Shown: piece after piece, positions 22,954-30,567 of the stretch | Numbering within the stretch: position 1 is the stretch's first letter | How the letters are laid out: every line of letters begins with the position of its first letter | Origin: CAYMFD01 sp964389475 | GTDB taxonomy: Bacteria > Bacteroidota > Bacteroidia > Chitinophagales > Saprospiraceae | Assembly (NCBI GenBank): GCA_964389475.1 | Contig: CAYMFD010000022.1 | Coordinates: forward strand, 1 to 41,399 | DNA: 41,399 nucleotides | Direction of reading: 5' to 3' | Made by a program: the position numbers and the translations under genes | Notes under the pieces: model-generated | The model's database searches: none | The model's input: only the letters and a program-made list of their open reading frames with translations | What the model was told of the DNA's origin: nothing

Positions 22954-23695
22954 TACTAACAAAGTTCTCATATTCGTATTTATCATGACGGCGCTGGTAG
23001 CAATAGCACTAGCGGGCATGTTTACCTTCCTCAAGCCTATACACCAGGCTAACGAAGCTGTATATAACAAGCGAGCTATACTGACAGCTGTAGAAAAGCA
23101 ACTATCGACTCCGCTTTCTACACTATCGGATGAGCAGGTGCAAGAGATATTTGATAATCAGATCAAGCAGAAGGTGGTTGACATGAATGGTAACCTCCTT
23201 ACTGAAGAGGAGGTAATCGCTACAGGATACCCACGAGGTAAGGCTGAGGATCTAGACATGAAGGCGGAGCGGAAGAAGAGTGATTCTGATCGTCTCCTAC
23301 CTTTCTACACCTATACTACTGACAAAGGCGAGAAGTACTACATCGTATCTGTGAGGGGTAATGGTCTGTGGGATGAGATCTGGGGCAATATCGCTCTCGG
23401 AGAAGATCTTACGACTATCAAGGGTGTGGCATTTGATCATGCTGCTGAGACTCCAGGTCTAGGTGCTGAGATTAAGGATAATCCAGCCTGGGCTAACAAG
23501 TTCGTCGGTAAGAGTTTCTATGACGACAGTGGTATGTGGAGGCCTATACAGGTAGTCAAGGGTGCTATCCCTGAGGGTTCTACCTACAAGGTTGATGCCA
23601 TCACAGGGGCAACTATCACAGCCGTAGGCGTAGAAGAGATGCTCGATAGGGGTCTCCAGTACTATGAACCATATTTTGAAAAGCTAAAATCTTAG
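22946..23695 (+). CDS. nqrC: Na+-NQR subunit C (covalent FMN)
   Basis: This 249-residue subunit has one N-terminal membrane helix (about 7-28) and a periplasmic FMN-binding domain. The flavin motif is DAITGATITAVGVEEML with Thr223 as the attachment site. The family has SGAT here, so Ser to Thr is a mild variant. ETPGLGAEI, conserved in NqrC and RnfG, is also present. The start is a GTG at 22946, overlapping nqrB by 8 nt, which indicates translational coupling. Confidence 0.95.
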   Translation: MHSTNKVLIFVFIMTALVAIALAGMFTFLKPIHQANEAVYNKRAILTAVEKQLSTPLSTLSDEQVQEIFDNQIKQKVVDMNGNLLTEEEVIATGYPRGKAEDLDMKAERKKSDSDRLLPFYTYTTDKGEKYYIVSVRGNGLWDEIWGNIALGEDLTTIKGVAFDHAAETPGLGAEIKDNPAWANKFVGKSFYDDSGMWRPIQVVKGAIPEGSTYKVDAITGATITAVGVEEMLDRGLQYYEPYFEKLKS

Positions 23696-23742
23696 TAGTC
23701 CACAGTAGTAGACTATTATCGTTACACAACTAATCTGGAAAG

Positions 23743-24435
23743 ATGGCAGAAGTAGCAGTTAAAGAGAAAGAAGGAATTAAGTTCGGGAAGAAAGAGCGAA
23801 AGCTTATCACTGACCCGCTTAATGATAATAACCCGATTACCGTGCAGGTACTGGGTATATGCTCGGCACTAGCGGTAACCACGTTGCTCAACAAGGCTAT
23901 TGTGATGTCGATCGCGGTTGTGTTCGTATGTGCAGCGGCGAGTCTTATCACATCATTGCTCAGAAATTCTATACCTAATCAGGTAAGGATGATCGTACAG
24001 CTGGTGATCATTGCGACCCTAGTTACGATCGTAGAGCTATCACTTAAGGCGATCAACTACCCGATATACAAAGAACTATCTGTATTCATCGGGTTGATCA
24101 TCACCAACTGTATCGTCATGGGTCGCCTTGAGGCCTTCGCCATGGCCAATAGTCCCTACAAAGCCTTTTTAGATGGTGTAGGTAATGGTCTCGGTTATGG
24201 ATTGATCTTGATATTAGTGGCAGCCGTAAGAGAGTTTTTCGGTAAGGGTAGCTTGCTTAACTTTAAGATTATTGGTGGTACACCAGAGTACCTGCTTAAT
24301 ACCAATGAGATTGCGTGGTTAACATGGTACCAACCTAATAACTTGATGGTACTCTTCCCGTCTGCCATGTTTGTCATCGGTGTACTTATATGGATGCACA
24401 GAGCATGGAATCCTAAGCTGGTAGATATCTCATAG
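23743..24435 (+). CDS. nqrD: Na+-NQR subunit D
   Basis: This six-helix membrane subunit (230 residues) pairs with NqrE to form the Fe-S containing core. Family motifs GICSALAVTT, NCIVMGRLEAFAMAN and DGVGNGLGYGLILI are present, with a conserved Cys in each half (GICSAL, TNCIVMG) that coordinates the intramembrane cluster. It begins 47 nt after nqrC. The N-terminal 30 residues are a charged cytoplasmic stretch. Confidence 0.96.
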   Translation: MAEVAVKEKEGIKFGKKERKLITDPLNDNNPITVQVLGICSALAVTTLLNKAIVMSIAVVFVCAAASLITSLLRNSIPNQVRMIVQLVIIATLVTIVELSLKAINYPIYKELSVFIGLIITNCIVMGRLEAFAMANSPYKAFLDGVGNGLGYGLILILVAAVREFFGKGSLLNFKIIGGTPEYLLNTNEIAWLTWYQPNNLMVLFPSAMFVIGVLIWMHRAWNPKLVDIS

Positions 24436-24495
24436 TAACTACCTCATTGCATAATAGAGCGGTACCGATAGGTGCCTTATAGATAAAACAACAAA

Positions 24496-25092
24496 ATGGG
24501 AGAATTAGCTAATATCTTCGTCAAGTCGGCCTTCATTGAGAATCTAGCCTTGGCCTACTTCCTGGGCATGTGTTCGTACCTAGCCGTAAGTAAGACGGTT
24601 AAGACTGCATTCGGTCTAGGTCTAGCCGTAATATTTGTACTGGCTATTACGATGCCTATCAACTGGATGATCAATACCTACCTACTCAGTGAGTCTGGGG
24701 TTTTTGGTCTCGATCTCACCTTCCTACGTCTTATACTATTTATTGCGGTGATCGCATCTATGGTACAGTTAGTGGAGATGGTTATTGAGAAGTTTAGCCC
24801 TGCGCTATACACCTCACTAGGTATATTCTTACCACTGATTACGGTAAACTGCGCCATCCTCGGTGGATCGCTATTTATGGTAGCCGGTGAGTACAAGTTT
24901 GGCGAGTCTGTTGCATTTGGTCTCGGTGGTGGTTTCGGCTGGTTCCTAGCCATTATCGCTATTGCAGCCATCAGAGAGAAAATCAAGTATTCTGCCGTAC
25001 CGCCAGCATTGCGAGGTCTAGGTATGGCCTTTATGCTGACGGGTCTCATGGGTCTAGCCTTTATGGGCCTCATGGGTATAGAGTTCGGATAA
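24496..25092 (+). CDS. nqrE: Na+-NQR subunit E
   Basis: This 198-residue membrane subunit is homologous to NqrD in inverted topology. It shows GMCSYLAVSK and VNCAILGGSLFM, the cysteines that bind the shared iron centre, and the C-terminal PPALRGLGMAFMLTGLMGLAFM. It is separated from nqrD by 60 nt with no terminator, so it belongs to the same operon. Confidence 0.96.
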   Translation: MGELANIFVKSAFIENLALAYFLGMCSYLAVSKTVKTAFGLGLAVIFVLAITMPINWMINTYLLSESGVFGLDLTFLRLILFIAVIASMVQLVEMVIEKFSPALYTSLGIFLPLITVNCAILGGSLFMVAGEYKFGESVAFGLGGGFGWFLAIIAIAAIREKIKYSAVPPALRGLGMAFMLTGLMGLAFMGLMGIEFG

Positions 25093-25176
25093 GATACCAG
25101 CAAAGCGACTAACCAACGTAACGATTATTCGATAGGCGGCTATAGTGCGGCCTAGTGACCTAAAAGAAATAAGATC

Positions 25177-26502
25177 ATGTTATTAACAGTATTATTATCG
25201 GCAATGCCGATTGTGTGGGCGGTCATCGTCTTCTCAGGTTTGATACTGATGCTCTCGTTGATGTTAATCTATGCTCGTAAGCAGCTAGTACCTCAGGGCG
25301 AAGTAAAACTAATTGTAAACGGTGATGTAGATAATCCTTTGCTAGTTAGCCCAGGGGTTACACTGTTATCAGCGCTTTCGCAGAAAAACGTATTTCTGCC
25401 TTCTGCTTGTGGTGGTGGTGGTACTTGCGCTATGTGTGAGTGTCACGTCGATAGCGGTGGAGGGGACGTACTACCTACAGAGATGAACCATATGAGCCGT
25501 AAAGAAGCGGCAGAAGGTTTGCGCTTAGCTTGCCAGGTTAAGGTCCGCGAGGATATGGAGATCAGAGTGCCAGAGGAGGTCTTTGGTATCAAAAAATGGG
25601 AGTGTACCGTCAAGTCTAATTATAACGTGGCTTCGTTTATCAAGGAGTTTGTCGTTGAGTTGCCAGTAGGCGAGGCTCTTGACTTTCAACCAGGTGGATA
25701 TATCCAGATCGATGTACCACAGATAGCTGTTGAGTACAAGGATATGGATATCACAGCTCACCCAGCGTACCACGATGCTCCTGATAAGTTTCAGTCAGAG
25801 TGGGATAAGTTCGGTCTGTGGGATCTCAAAATGGTCAACGAAGATGAGCAGTTCAGAGCTTACTCTATGGCTAACCACCCTGCAGAGGGTAACATCATTA
25901 AGCTAAACATACGTATTGCTACGCCGCCATGGGACAGAGCGAAGAACGCTTGGATGGATGTAAATCCTGGTATTTGTTCGTCTTATGTATTTGGCCTCAA
26001 GCCTGGTGATAAGTGTACGATATCAGGCCCATACGGAGAGTTTTTCATCAAGCCGACTAAGAAAGAGATGGTCTACATCGGTGGAGGAGCTGGTATGGCG
26101 CCACTACGATCGCATCTGTTTCACTTGATGCAGACGCTTAAGACGTCAGATCGTAAGATATCGTTCTGGTACGGTGGTCGTACTCGTAGAGAGCTGTTTT
26201 ACATCGAGGAGTTCAGAGAGATCGAGAGACAGTATCCTAACTTCTCTTTCCATGTATCACTAGATAATCCACTACCAGAGGATAACTGGCAAGAGAAGAA
26301 GTCGATCGACGACGAGGGAGATGGCTATGTAGGCTTCATCATGCCAGTATGTAAGTCTATGTACCTAGATAATCACCCTGAGCCAGAGGAGGTAGAGTAC
26401 TACTTCTGTGGACCGCCGATGATGAATCAATCAGTGATCAAAGCACTCGATGACCTCGGTGTGCCGGAAGAGAACATCGCTTTCGATGACTTCGGTGGAT
26501 AA
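25177..26502 (+). CDS. nqrF: Na+-NQR subunit F (NADH dehydrogenase, FAD and 2Fe-2S)
   Basis: This is the electron entry subunit, 441 residues. An N-terminal membrane helix (about 8-31) precedes a ferredoxin domain with cluster cysteines 78, 84, 87 and 119 (SACGGGGTCAMCEC ... LACQV). The FAD-binding motif is RAYSMANHPAEG and the NADH-binding motif YIGGGAGMAPLRSHL, ending with CGPPMM and the C-terminal FDDFGG. It closes the operon, and a terminator follows 28 nt after the stop. Confidence 0.97.
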   Translation: MLLTVLLSAMPIVWAVIVFSGLILMLSLMLIYARKQLVPQGEVKLIVNGDVDNPLLVSPGVTLLSALSQKNVFLPSACGGGGTCAMCECHVDSGGGDVLPTEMNHMSRKEAAEGLRLACQVKVREDMEIRVPEEVFGIKKWECTVKSNYNVASFIKEFVVELPVGEALDFQPGGYIQIDVPQIAVEYKDMDITAHPAYHDAPDKFQSEWDKFGLWDLKMVNEDEQFRAYSMANHPAEGNIIKLNIRIATPPWDRAKNAWMDVNPGICSSYVFGLKPGDKCTISGPYGEFFIKPTKKEMVYIGGGAGMAPLRSHLFHLMQTLKTSDRKISFWYGGRTRRELFYIEEFREIERQYPNFSFHVSLDNPLPEDNWQEKKSIDDEGDGYVGFIMPVCKSMYLDNHPEPEEVEYYFCGPPMMNQSVIKALDDLGVPEENIAFDDFGG

Positions 26503-26530
26503 GAGAAGTATCGATTAAGTAATAAGTAGA

Positions 26531-26567
26531 AGAGGCTTGTGTGACGGATGTCCCAAGCCTCTTTTTT
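26531..26567 (+). terminator. Terminator of the nqr operon
   Basis: AGAGGCTTG (26531-26539) pairs perfectly with CAAGCCTCT (26554-26562), followed by a T-run. Confidence 0.9.
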
Positions 26568-26588
26568 AATAGTGCAAAGTCAAGGTTT

Positions 26589-27431
26589 ATGGACAAACTG
26601 ATCATTAAATTTCTAGGTCTTGCTGTAAGTCTCTGGGCTATCGTCCAGCCTAGGAAAGCAGCAGCCAAGGCCCTTGATCTGTTTTCTACGCCTAGGGCTG
26701 GGCAGCATAAGGACTATCATGCAGATTACCTTCGAGTATTTGAGAAGGCAGTAGTACCCTCTGCTTGGGGTGACATAGCAGTCTATCGTAGAGCGGGTGA
26801 CGGTCCTAGGGTACTTTTCTGTCATGGTTGGGAGTCCAATGCCTTTAGATGGCGCAAAGTCTTAAAGTACCTAGAGGACGAGTCATACGATATCTACTTG
26901 ATGGAGGCACCAGCTCACGGAGCCTCTGGGGGCAGCCGATTTACAGCTATATACTATGCGGAGGGGATGCGTGATGTTATCAAGACATTTCACCCTCATG
27001 TGATCGTGGGTCATAGTGTAGGCGGTTTTGCCCTTTGCTATGCGGCAGAGATGGGGTGGCTGACAGGTATACAGCGAGCTATTATTATGGCGCCACCTGA
27101 TACGCTAGAGTTGATTACGGATAATTATTTTAATCTACTAGGTTACTCTAGCCGGGTCCGCCGATACTATGATCAGTTGATCACAGAGCGATTTGGTAAG
27201 CCTACTACGTACTACAATGCGAGTAGCTTTGCCCAGCAACTAGATATGCCAGGTGTGGTGATCCATGACGTAGATGATGATATCAATCGATACTTCGAGG
27301 GTGAGGCAGTAGCCAATGGTTGGCCGCAGGGTGACTTGATCACCACGCGTGGTCTAGGTCATAGCCTCCAGGGTGAGGAAGTCTACAGTGATATAGCTAG
27401 ACAGCTAGAGTTGACGGTAGGGGAGGCGTAA
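26589..27431 (+). CDS. Alpha/beta hydrolase
   Basis: The product has 280 residues from the ATG at 26589. A start at 26541 would begin inside the nqr terminator, so it is rejected. The hydrophobic N-terminal stretch (IIKFLGLAVSLWAIV) could be a signal anchor. The fold is clear: oxyanion loop FCHGWESNAFRWRKV, nucleophile elbow VGHSVGGFAL (Ser) and a late His in RGLGHSLQG; Asp in HDVDDD is a candidate acid. It resembles esterase or lipase-like Bacteroidota proteins of unknown substrate. Its last 27 nt overlap the convergent lipoprotein gene. Confidence 0.85.
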   Translation: MDKLIIKFLGLAVSLWAIVQPRKAAAKALDLFSTPRAGQHKDYHADYLRVFEKAVVPSAWGDIAVYRRAGDGPRVLFCHGWESNAFRWRKVLKYLEDESYDIYLMEAPAHGASGGSRFTAIYYAEGMRDVIKTFHPHVIVGHSVGGFALCYAAEMGWLTGIQRAIIMAPPDTLELITDNYFNLLGYSSRVRRYYDQLITERFGKPTTYYNASSFAQQLDMPGVVIHDVDDDINRYFEGEAVANGWPQGDLITTRGLGHSLQGEEVYSDIARQLELTVGEA

Positions 27432-27974
27432 TTCACTGATGAGGAGGGTGTCACCGGGGTCAGCTATGATGGCTACACTATCTGCTATCACGTCGTAAGG
27501 TCTATTATCACAGGGTAGGCTTGACGTGACACTAAAGCCAGGATTTTGCGGTCCCTTGGTCGTCTTGACGGTCCTGTCGCATTGATACACTATATCACTA
27601 CTACTATCATATCGGTAACTAGGCAACTGCACAAAGCGGTCACTATCTAGCAGTATAGAATCTGTAAAGGGAAAGCTCCCGTCTGGTACCTGTATGGTGA
27701 TGAGCCAGTTGACGGCGTCTAGCTGCTTAAACGATCGTATTGTATGTGTCGCTAGGTAGTCGGGTAGTCGTAGGATCCTTGCCTCGTAGGCTGTACTGTC
27801 TTGCCTGCTTGTCATAGCTGTACTGTCTGCTGTCTGGTCAGCTGCTACGACGAAGAGCTGTTGGTCAACTAGTTCTAGGGACTGCAGCGTGTAGACTGGC
27901 CTGTCATCGACCTCATCGTCATTGCAGGCGATTGCCATTACAGTGATCGCGAGTAGTAGGTATATCCTGCCCAT
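27405..27974 (-). CDS. Predicted lipoprotein of unknown function (189 aa)
   Basis: A short signal peptide ends in a lipobox (LLLAITVMAIAC, Cys17) followed by NDDEVDD. The acidic residues after the Cys fit the export signal known for surface lipoproteins in Bacteroidota. The rest is beta-rich with no domain I recognise. It starts on the last base of the upstream lipoprotein stop (TAATG), so the two are made together and perhaps interact. Confidence 0.7.
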   Translation of the reverse strand: MGRIYLLLAITVMAIACNDDEVDDRPVYTLQSLELVDQQLFVVAADQTADSTAMTSRQDSTAYEARILRLPDYLATHTIRSFKQLDAVNWLITIQVPDGSFPFTDSILLDSDRFVQLPSYRYDSSSDIVYQCDRTVKTTKGPQNPGFSVTSSLPCDNRPYDVIADSVAIIADPGDTLLISELRLPYRQL

Positions 27975-28570
27975 TAGAGTGCTAGTTGTTTAAAGTAGGC
28001 ATCAGTGCTGATCACACGATCTGCGAGTACTTTATCTCGACCTTGTAGCAGCTCCCATAGGGATAGCTTGTCATAGTTGATCGGTGGTTGCGGGAGTAAA
28101 GGCTCTAGGTCGGCATTGAGCCACGTAAAGGCATAGTCTCTCGAGCCTCTGGCTAGTATGTAGTGGTCCTCTGTCTCTATCTTGATAGACGGGTCGAGCT
28201 CTAGGTCGCCATTGAGAAATAGTGGTCGCTTCGATCCATCCTGAAAAGCTAAAAATAGGCTGTCTGGTATGTAGACGACTTCACTAAAGCTGTAGTGCTC
28301 CTCCCATGTGCTGATAAGAGTGCTGGCATAGTTGGCTCTATCCTCATCATGCTTGGCTAGGGCATTGCCCTGACTATACTCCTGTAGTAATCGCCGTTTC
28401 GGGTTGTTGGTATATAGCCGTACGACTAGAGTACTTTTTGCTAGTTTTCTGACTTCATCCTGTAAGTAGGACGTTTGATTTTTGCCAAGCGGTACCAGTT
28501 GTGTGTAGCATCCGGTGAAGACGATAATGCATAGCAAGAGGACTGGGAATACGGCGGTGGTTCTTTTCAT
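27974..28570 (-). CDS. Predicted lipoprotein of unknown function (198 aa)
   Basis: The signal peptide and lipobox are MKRTTAVFPVLLLCIIVFTGC (Cys21). The mature part contains DEVRKLAKSTLVVRLYTNN, suggesting an alpha/beta fold, and no family I recognise. The ATG at 28570 is preceded by a TATTTTTG promoter box only 7 nt upstream. It is the first gene of a two-gene lipoprotein operon. Confidence 0.75.
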   Translation of the reverse strand: MKRTTAVFPVLLLCIIVFTGCYTQLVPLGKNQTSYLQDEVRKLAKSTLVVRLYTNNPKRRLLQEYSQGNALAKHDEDRANYASTLISTWEEHYSFSEVVYIPDSLFLAFQDGSKRPLFLNGDLELDPSIKIETEDHYILARGSRDYAFTWLNADLEPLLPQPPINYDKLSLWELLQGRDKVLADRVISTDAYFKQLAL

Positions 28571-28577
28571 CTGTTTG

Positions 28578-28585
28578 CAAAAATA
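28578..28585 (-). promoter_or_regulatory. TAnnTTTG box of the lipoprotein operon
   Basis: On the minus strand TATTTTTG (28585-28578) lies 7 nt before the ATG. The transcript should have almost no leader. Confidence 0.55.
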
Positions 28586-28790
28586 CGCCTCTATTCTGAT
28601 TTGAATGGGTAGGTATGTAGCCAGGTGTCCTTATAGATACAAGGATGGTTTTGCTTATCATCACTGGATGTGGAGAGTGGCAAAAAAGTCACATAGATGT
28701 ACCTATCCGTATTGACACATTCATAGCTGACATCAACATTTGCTAGACATAGTACCCAGCTCATTATAAGTAGATCGAGTGGTAACGCAA

Positions 28791-28822
28791 AAAACCTCTC
28801 CACCGACTGGTGGAGAGGTTTT
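28791..28822 (-). terminator. Terminator of the AhpD-like gene
   Basis: AAAACCTCTCCACC (28791-28804) pairs perfectly with GGTGGAGAGGTTTT (28809-28822) around GACT. A-runs and T-runs on both sides make it work in either direction. Confidence 0.9.
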
Positions 28823-28864
28823 TTTTGTGGCGGATGCTTCAGTTGTTGTTGTGTCCTGATTTTC

Positions 28865-29413
28865 TTAGAGCTCAGGAGCTACTGGGAAGTCGATGTCAAA
28901 GCTTGCTAGGTTGTGGATGTAATTGCTGATGATCTTATCACCTACGACCATTACGACGTCGATCATGTTGGCCTCTGTGTATCCTGCTGCGAAGAAGCTT
29001 TCTTTAGTCGCTGTGGTCGCCTTACCACGATTGCTAACGACATCAGCGGTAAACTTAACTAGGGCATCTAGCTTATCGTCGAAGTTCGCACCACCTTGTC
29101 TTAGTTCTAGTACTTGCTCATCTGTAAAGCCATTCATCTTACCGAGTACAGTGTGGGCGGACTGGCAGTATCTGCAGCCATTGATCTGGCTCGTGACTAG
29201 GTTGACTACTTCTCGCTCTTTGGCTTTTAGGCTGCTTTTGCGATTTTGTAATGTGAGGTAGTCTCCTAGTGCCGTATCATTATTAGCGAAGTATGCGTAC
29301 AGGTTCGGTACGAATCCTAGGCCTTTTTGCAAGTTGTCAAAAATCCCTTGGTTAGCTGGTGATACATCCTCTCTAGTCGGTACTGCGAATGGTGCTGTTG
29401 CTATTGTGCTCAT
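28865..29413 (-). CDS. Carboxymuconolactone decarboxylase / AhpD-like protein
   Basis: This 182-residue all-helical protein has the AhpD-type CxxC active site in NGCRYCQSAHTVLG and the conserved His after it. Such proteins act as peroxidase-coupled reductases or remain uncharacterised antioxidant proteins. The typical NLVTSQINGCRYC block precedes the CxxC. A Crp/Fnr-type regulator gene lies upstream on the same strand, a pairing common in Bacteroidota, and two dyads with shared TTGTC half-sites lie between the genes. Induction by oxidative or electrophile stress is inference. Confidence 0.88.
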   Translation of the reverse strand: MSTIATAPFAVPTREDVSPANQGIFDNLQKGLGFVPNLYAYFANNDTALGDYLTLQNRKSSLKAKEREVVNLVTSQINGCRYCQSAHTVLGKMNGFTDEQVLELRQGGANFDDKLDALVKFTADVVSNRGKATTATKESFFAAGYTEANMIDVVMVVGDKIISNYIHNLASFDIDFPVAPEL

Positions 29414-29437
29414 AATCTATGCATTTGTGTTTTTGTG

Positions 29438-29453
29438 TTGTCGTTATTGACAA
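29438..29453. promoter_or_regulatory. Dyad TTGTC-N6-GACAA near the AhpD-like promoter
   Basis: TTGTC (29438-29442) and GACAA (29449-29453) form a perfect inverted repeat just downstream of a near-consensus minus-strand -7 box (CATCTTTG, 29463-29456). It lies where a repressor would block the start site. Confidence 0.4.
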
Positions 29454-29505
29454 TGCAAAGATGTGGCGGCATCGAGGTTCCGACCAATGACCTAGATTAG
29501 GAAAA

Positions 29506-29521
29506 GACATTGACAAATGTC
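29506..29521. promoter_or_regulatory. Dyad GACATT-N4-AATGTC at the end of the Crp/Fnr-type gene
   Basis: A perfect 6-bp inverted repeat with the inner sequence TTGTC/GACA shared with the dyad at 29438. It lies about 45 nt upstream of the -7 box of the AhpD-like gene, a usual place for an activator site. Confidence 0.4.
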
Positions 29522-29523
29522 AA

Positions 29524-30102
29524 CTATTTGCCCGAAGCCCTGCGATTACGCAGCCTAGAGAGGTATTCGGTCGTCATGCCAAGGAAGGAGGCGAGGGCAT
29601 ATTGTGGTACTCTAGCGGCGATGTCAGGGTACTTGCGCATAAACCGCCGATAGCTATCTTCTGCAGAGAGGGTGAGGTTGGCAATCATACGACGCTGGTA
29701 GTAGGCAAGCTCTTGCTCGGCGATGATCCGAAAGAAAGTTTCAAGCCGATGATTGGATGCTTTGAGTCGTTTTTCTGTCTCGTAGTCGATACGCAATACT
29801 GTGCTTTTCTCGATCGCTACTACGAATAAGGTGGCGGGTTGCTGATATATATAGCTGTTATAGTCAGAGATCCACCAGTCGTCTATAGCAAGCGCAATTG
29901 TATGTTCCTGCCCCTTATGACAGACGACGTAACTGCGAAAGGCTCCCTTTAATACGTAGCTTCTATACTTGGTGGTGAAGTCGGGCTGAGCGATATATTG
30001 GCGCTTCTGTATCTCCACCCTGGTAAAGCTATCTGCCAGAAGGGCTTTATCATCTTCGGTAAGTGGTACAAAACGTTCTACGTAATCTATGATGGCCTGC
30101 AT
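29524..30102 (-). CDS. Crp/Fnr-family transcriptional regulator
   Basis: This 192-residue protein has an N-terminal cyclic-nucleotide-binding-like fold (IQKRQYIAQPDFTTKYRSYVLKGAFRSYVV) without the residues that bind cAMP in Crp, and a C-terminal helix-turn-helix (VPQYALASFLGMTTEYLSRLRNR). No cysteines for an Fe-S cluster are present. It is the usual type of Bacteroidota regulator next to small redox genes, and likely controls the AhpD-like gene downstream through the dyads at 29438 and 29506. The effector is unknown. Confidence 0.88.
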   Translation of the reverse strand: MQAIIDYVERFVPLTEDDKALLADSFTRVEIQKRQYIAQPDFTTKYRSYVLKGAFRSYVVCHKGQEHTIALAIDDWWISDYNSYIYQQPATLFVVAIEKSTVLRIDYETEKRLKASNHRLETFFRIIAEQELAYYQRRMIANLTLSAEDSYRRFMRKYPDIAARVPQYALASFLGMTTEYLSRLRNRRASGK

Positions 30103-30461
30103 GGGGTACGAAGTTAGACTGTTATTGCAAGGTAGGCACTATCACTGATCACTTGGTAATGGATAGGTGGCGGATCTTAAAGAGTCGTACGGAGCATTTA
30201 CCTCATTGTACCATGGCGGTAGCTGTGCTAAAGGGGAGGCGTGTTCGCGAGTTGATTGCTTTGTAGTTCCCGAGTAACCGTTTGAGCTAGCTATTCTTTT
30301 TTGGCCGATAAGACGCTACATAGAGATTGAAGAGCGATTGCCCCTCAGGATCTACACATACTAGATGCGGGATTGAGGCTAACTTATGCACTATGTAACG
30401 AATGGCTAATCAAGCGGCTTTTATGCTTTTTCTGACACCAAAACCTGCCACTAGACCAATC
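30103..30461. other. 359-nt intergenic region without a clear gene
   Basis: It lies between the Crp/Fnr-type gene (minus) and the hairpin elements. Only short frames occur, for example 35 codons from 30158, with no family resemblance. No tRNA is seen. TACCTTGC (30135-30128, minus) is a weak -7 candidate for the regulator gene. Confidence 0.5.
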
Positions 30462-30511
30462 CTATAATCCGCCAAGTTGCCTGTTTTAGACTATGATTTG
30501 GCGGATTATAA
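30462..30511. repeat. Hairpin element copy 1 (arms TATAATCCGCCAA)
   Basis: TATAATCCGCCAA (30463-30475) and its exact complement TTGGCGGATTATA (30498-30510) enclose a 22-nt loop that starts GTTG and ends ATGAT. Arm and loop lengths are identical in all three copies. There is no T-run, so it is not a normal terminator. Confidence 0.9.
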
Positions 30512-30514
30512 AAT

Positions 30515-30564
30515 CTATAATCCGCCAAATTGGTGTATTTTTGATACAACTTGGCGGATTATAG
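30515..30564. repeat. Hairpin element copy 2, inverted, 4 nt before the ATPase start codon
   Basis: The arms CTATAATCCGCCAA (30515-30528) and TTGGCGGATTATAG (30551-30564) enclose a 22-nt loop. The loop fits the other two only when reversed (its complement starts GTTG and ends CAAT), so this copy looks inverted relative to copy 1. It occupies the place of the ribosome entry site of the ATPase gene. Confidence 0.9.
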
Positions 30565-30567
30565 CAC

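Noticed and set aside
28591..28803. 70-codon minus-strand frame upstream of the lipoprotein genes
   Set aside because: Its GTG start lies inside the terminator hairpin, an internal ATG would leave 57 codons with no family resemblance, and the lipoprotein promoter lies just after its end. It could still be a real small gene but is not supported.
30103..30461. tRNA gene or small protein
   Set aside because: No cloverleaf could be drawn, and the longest ATG frame (35 codons from 30158) has no recognisable features.
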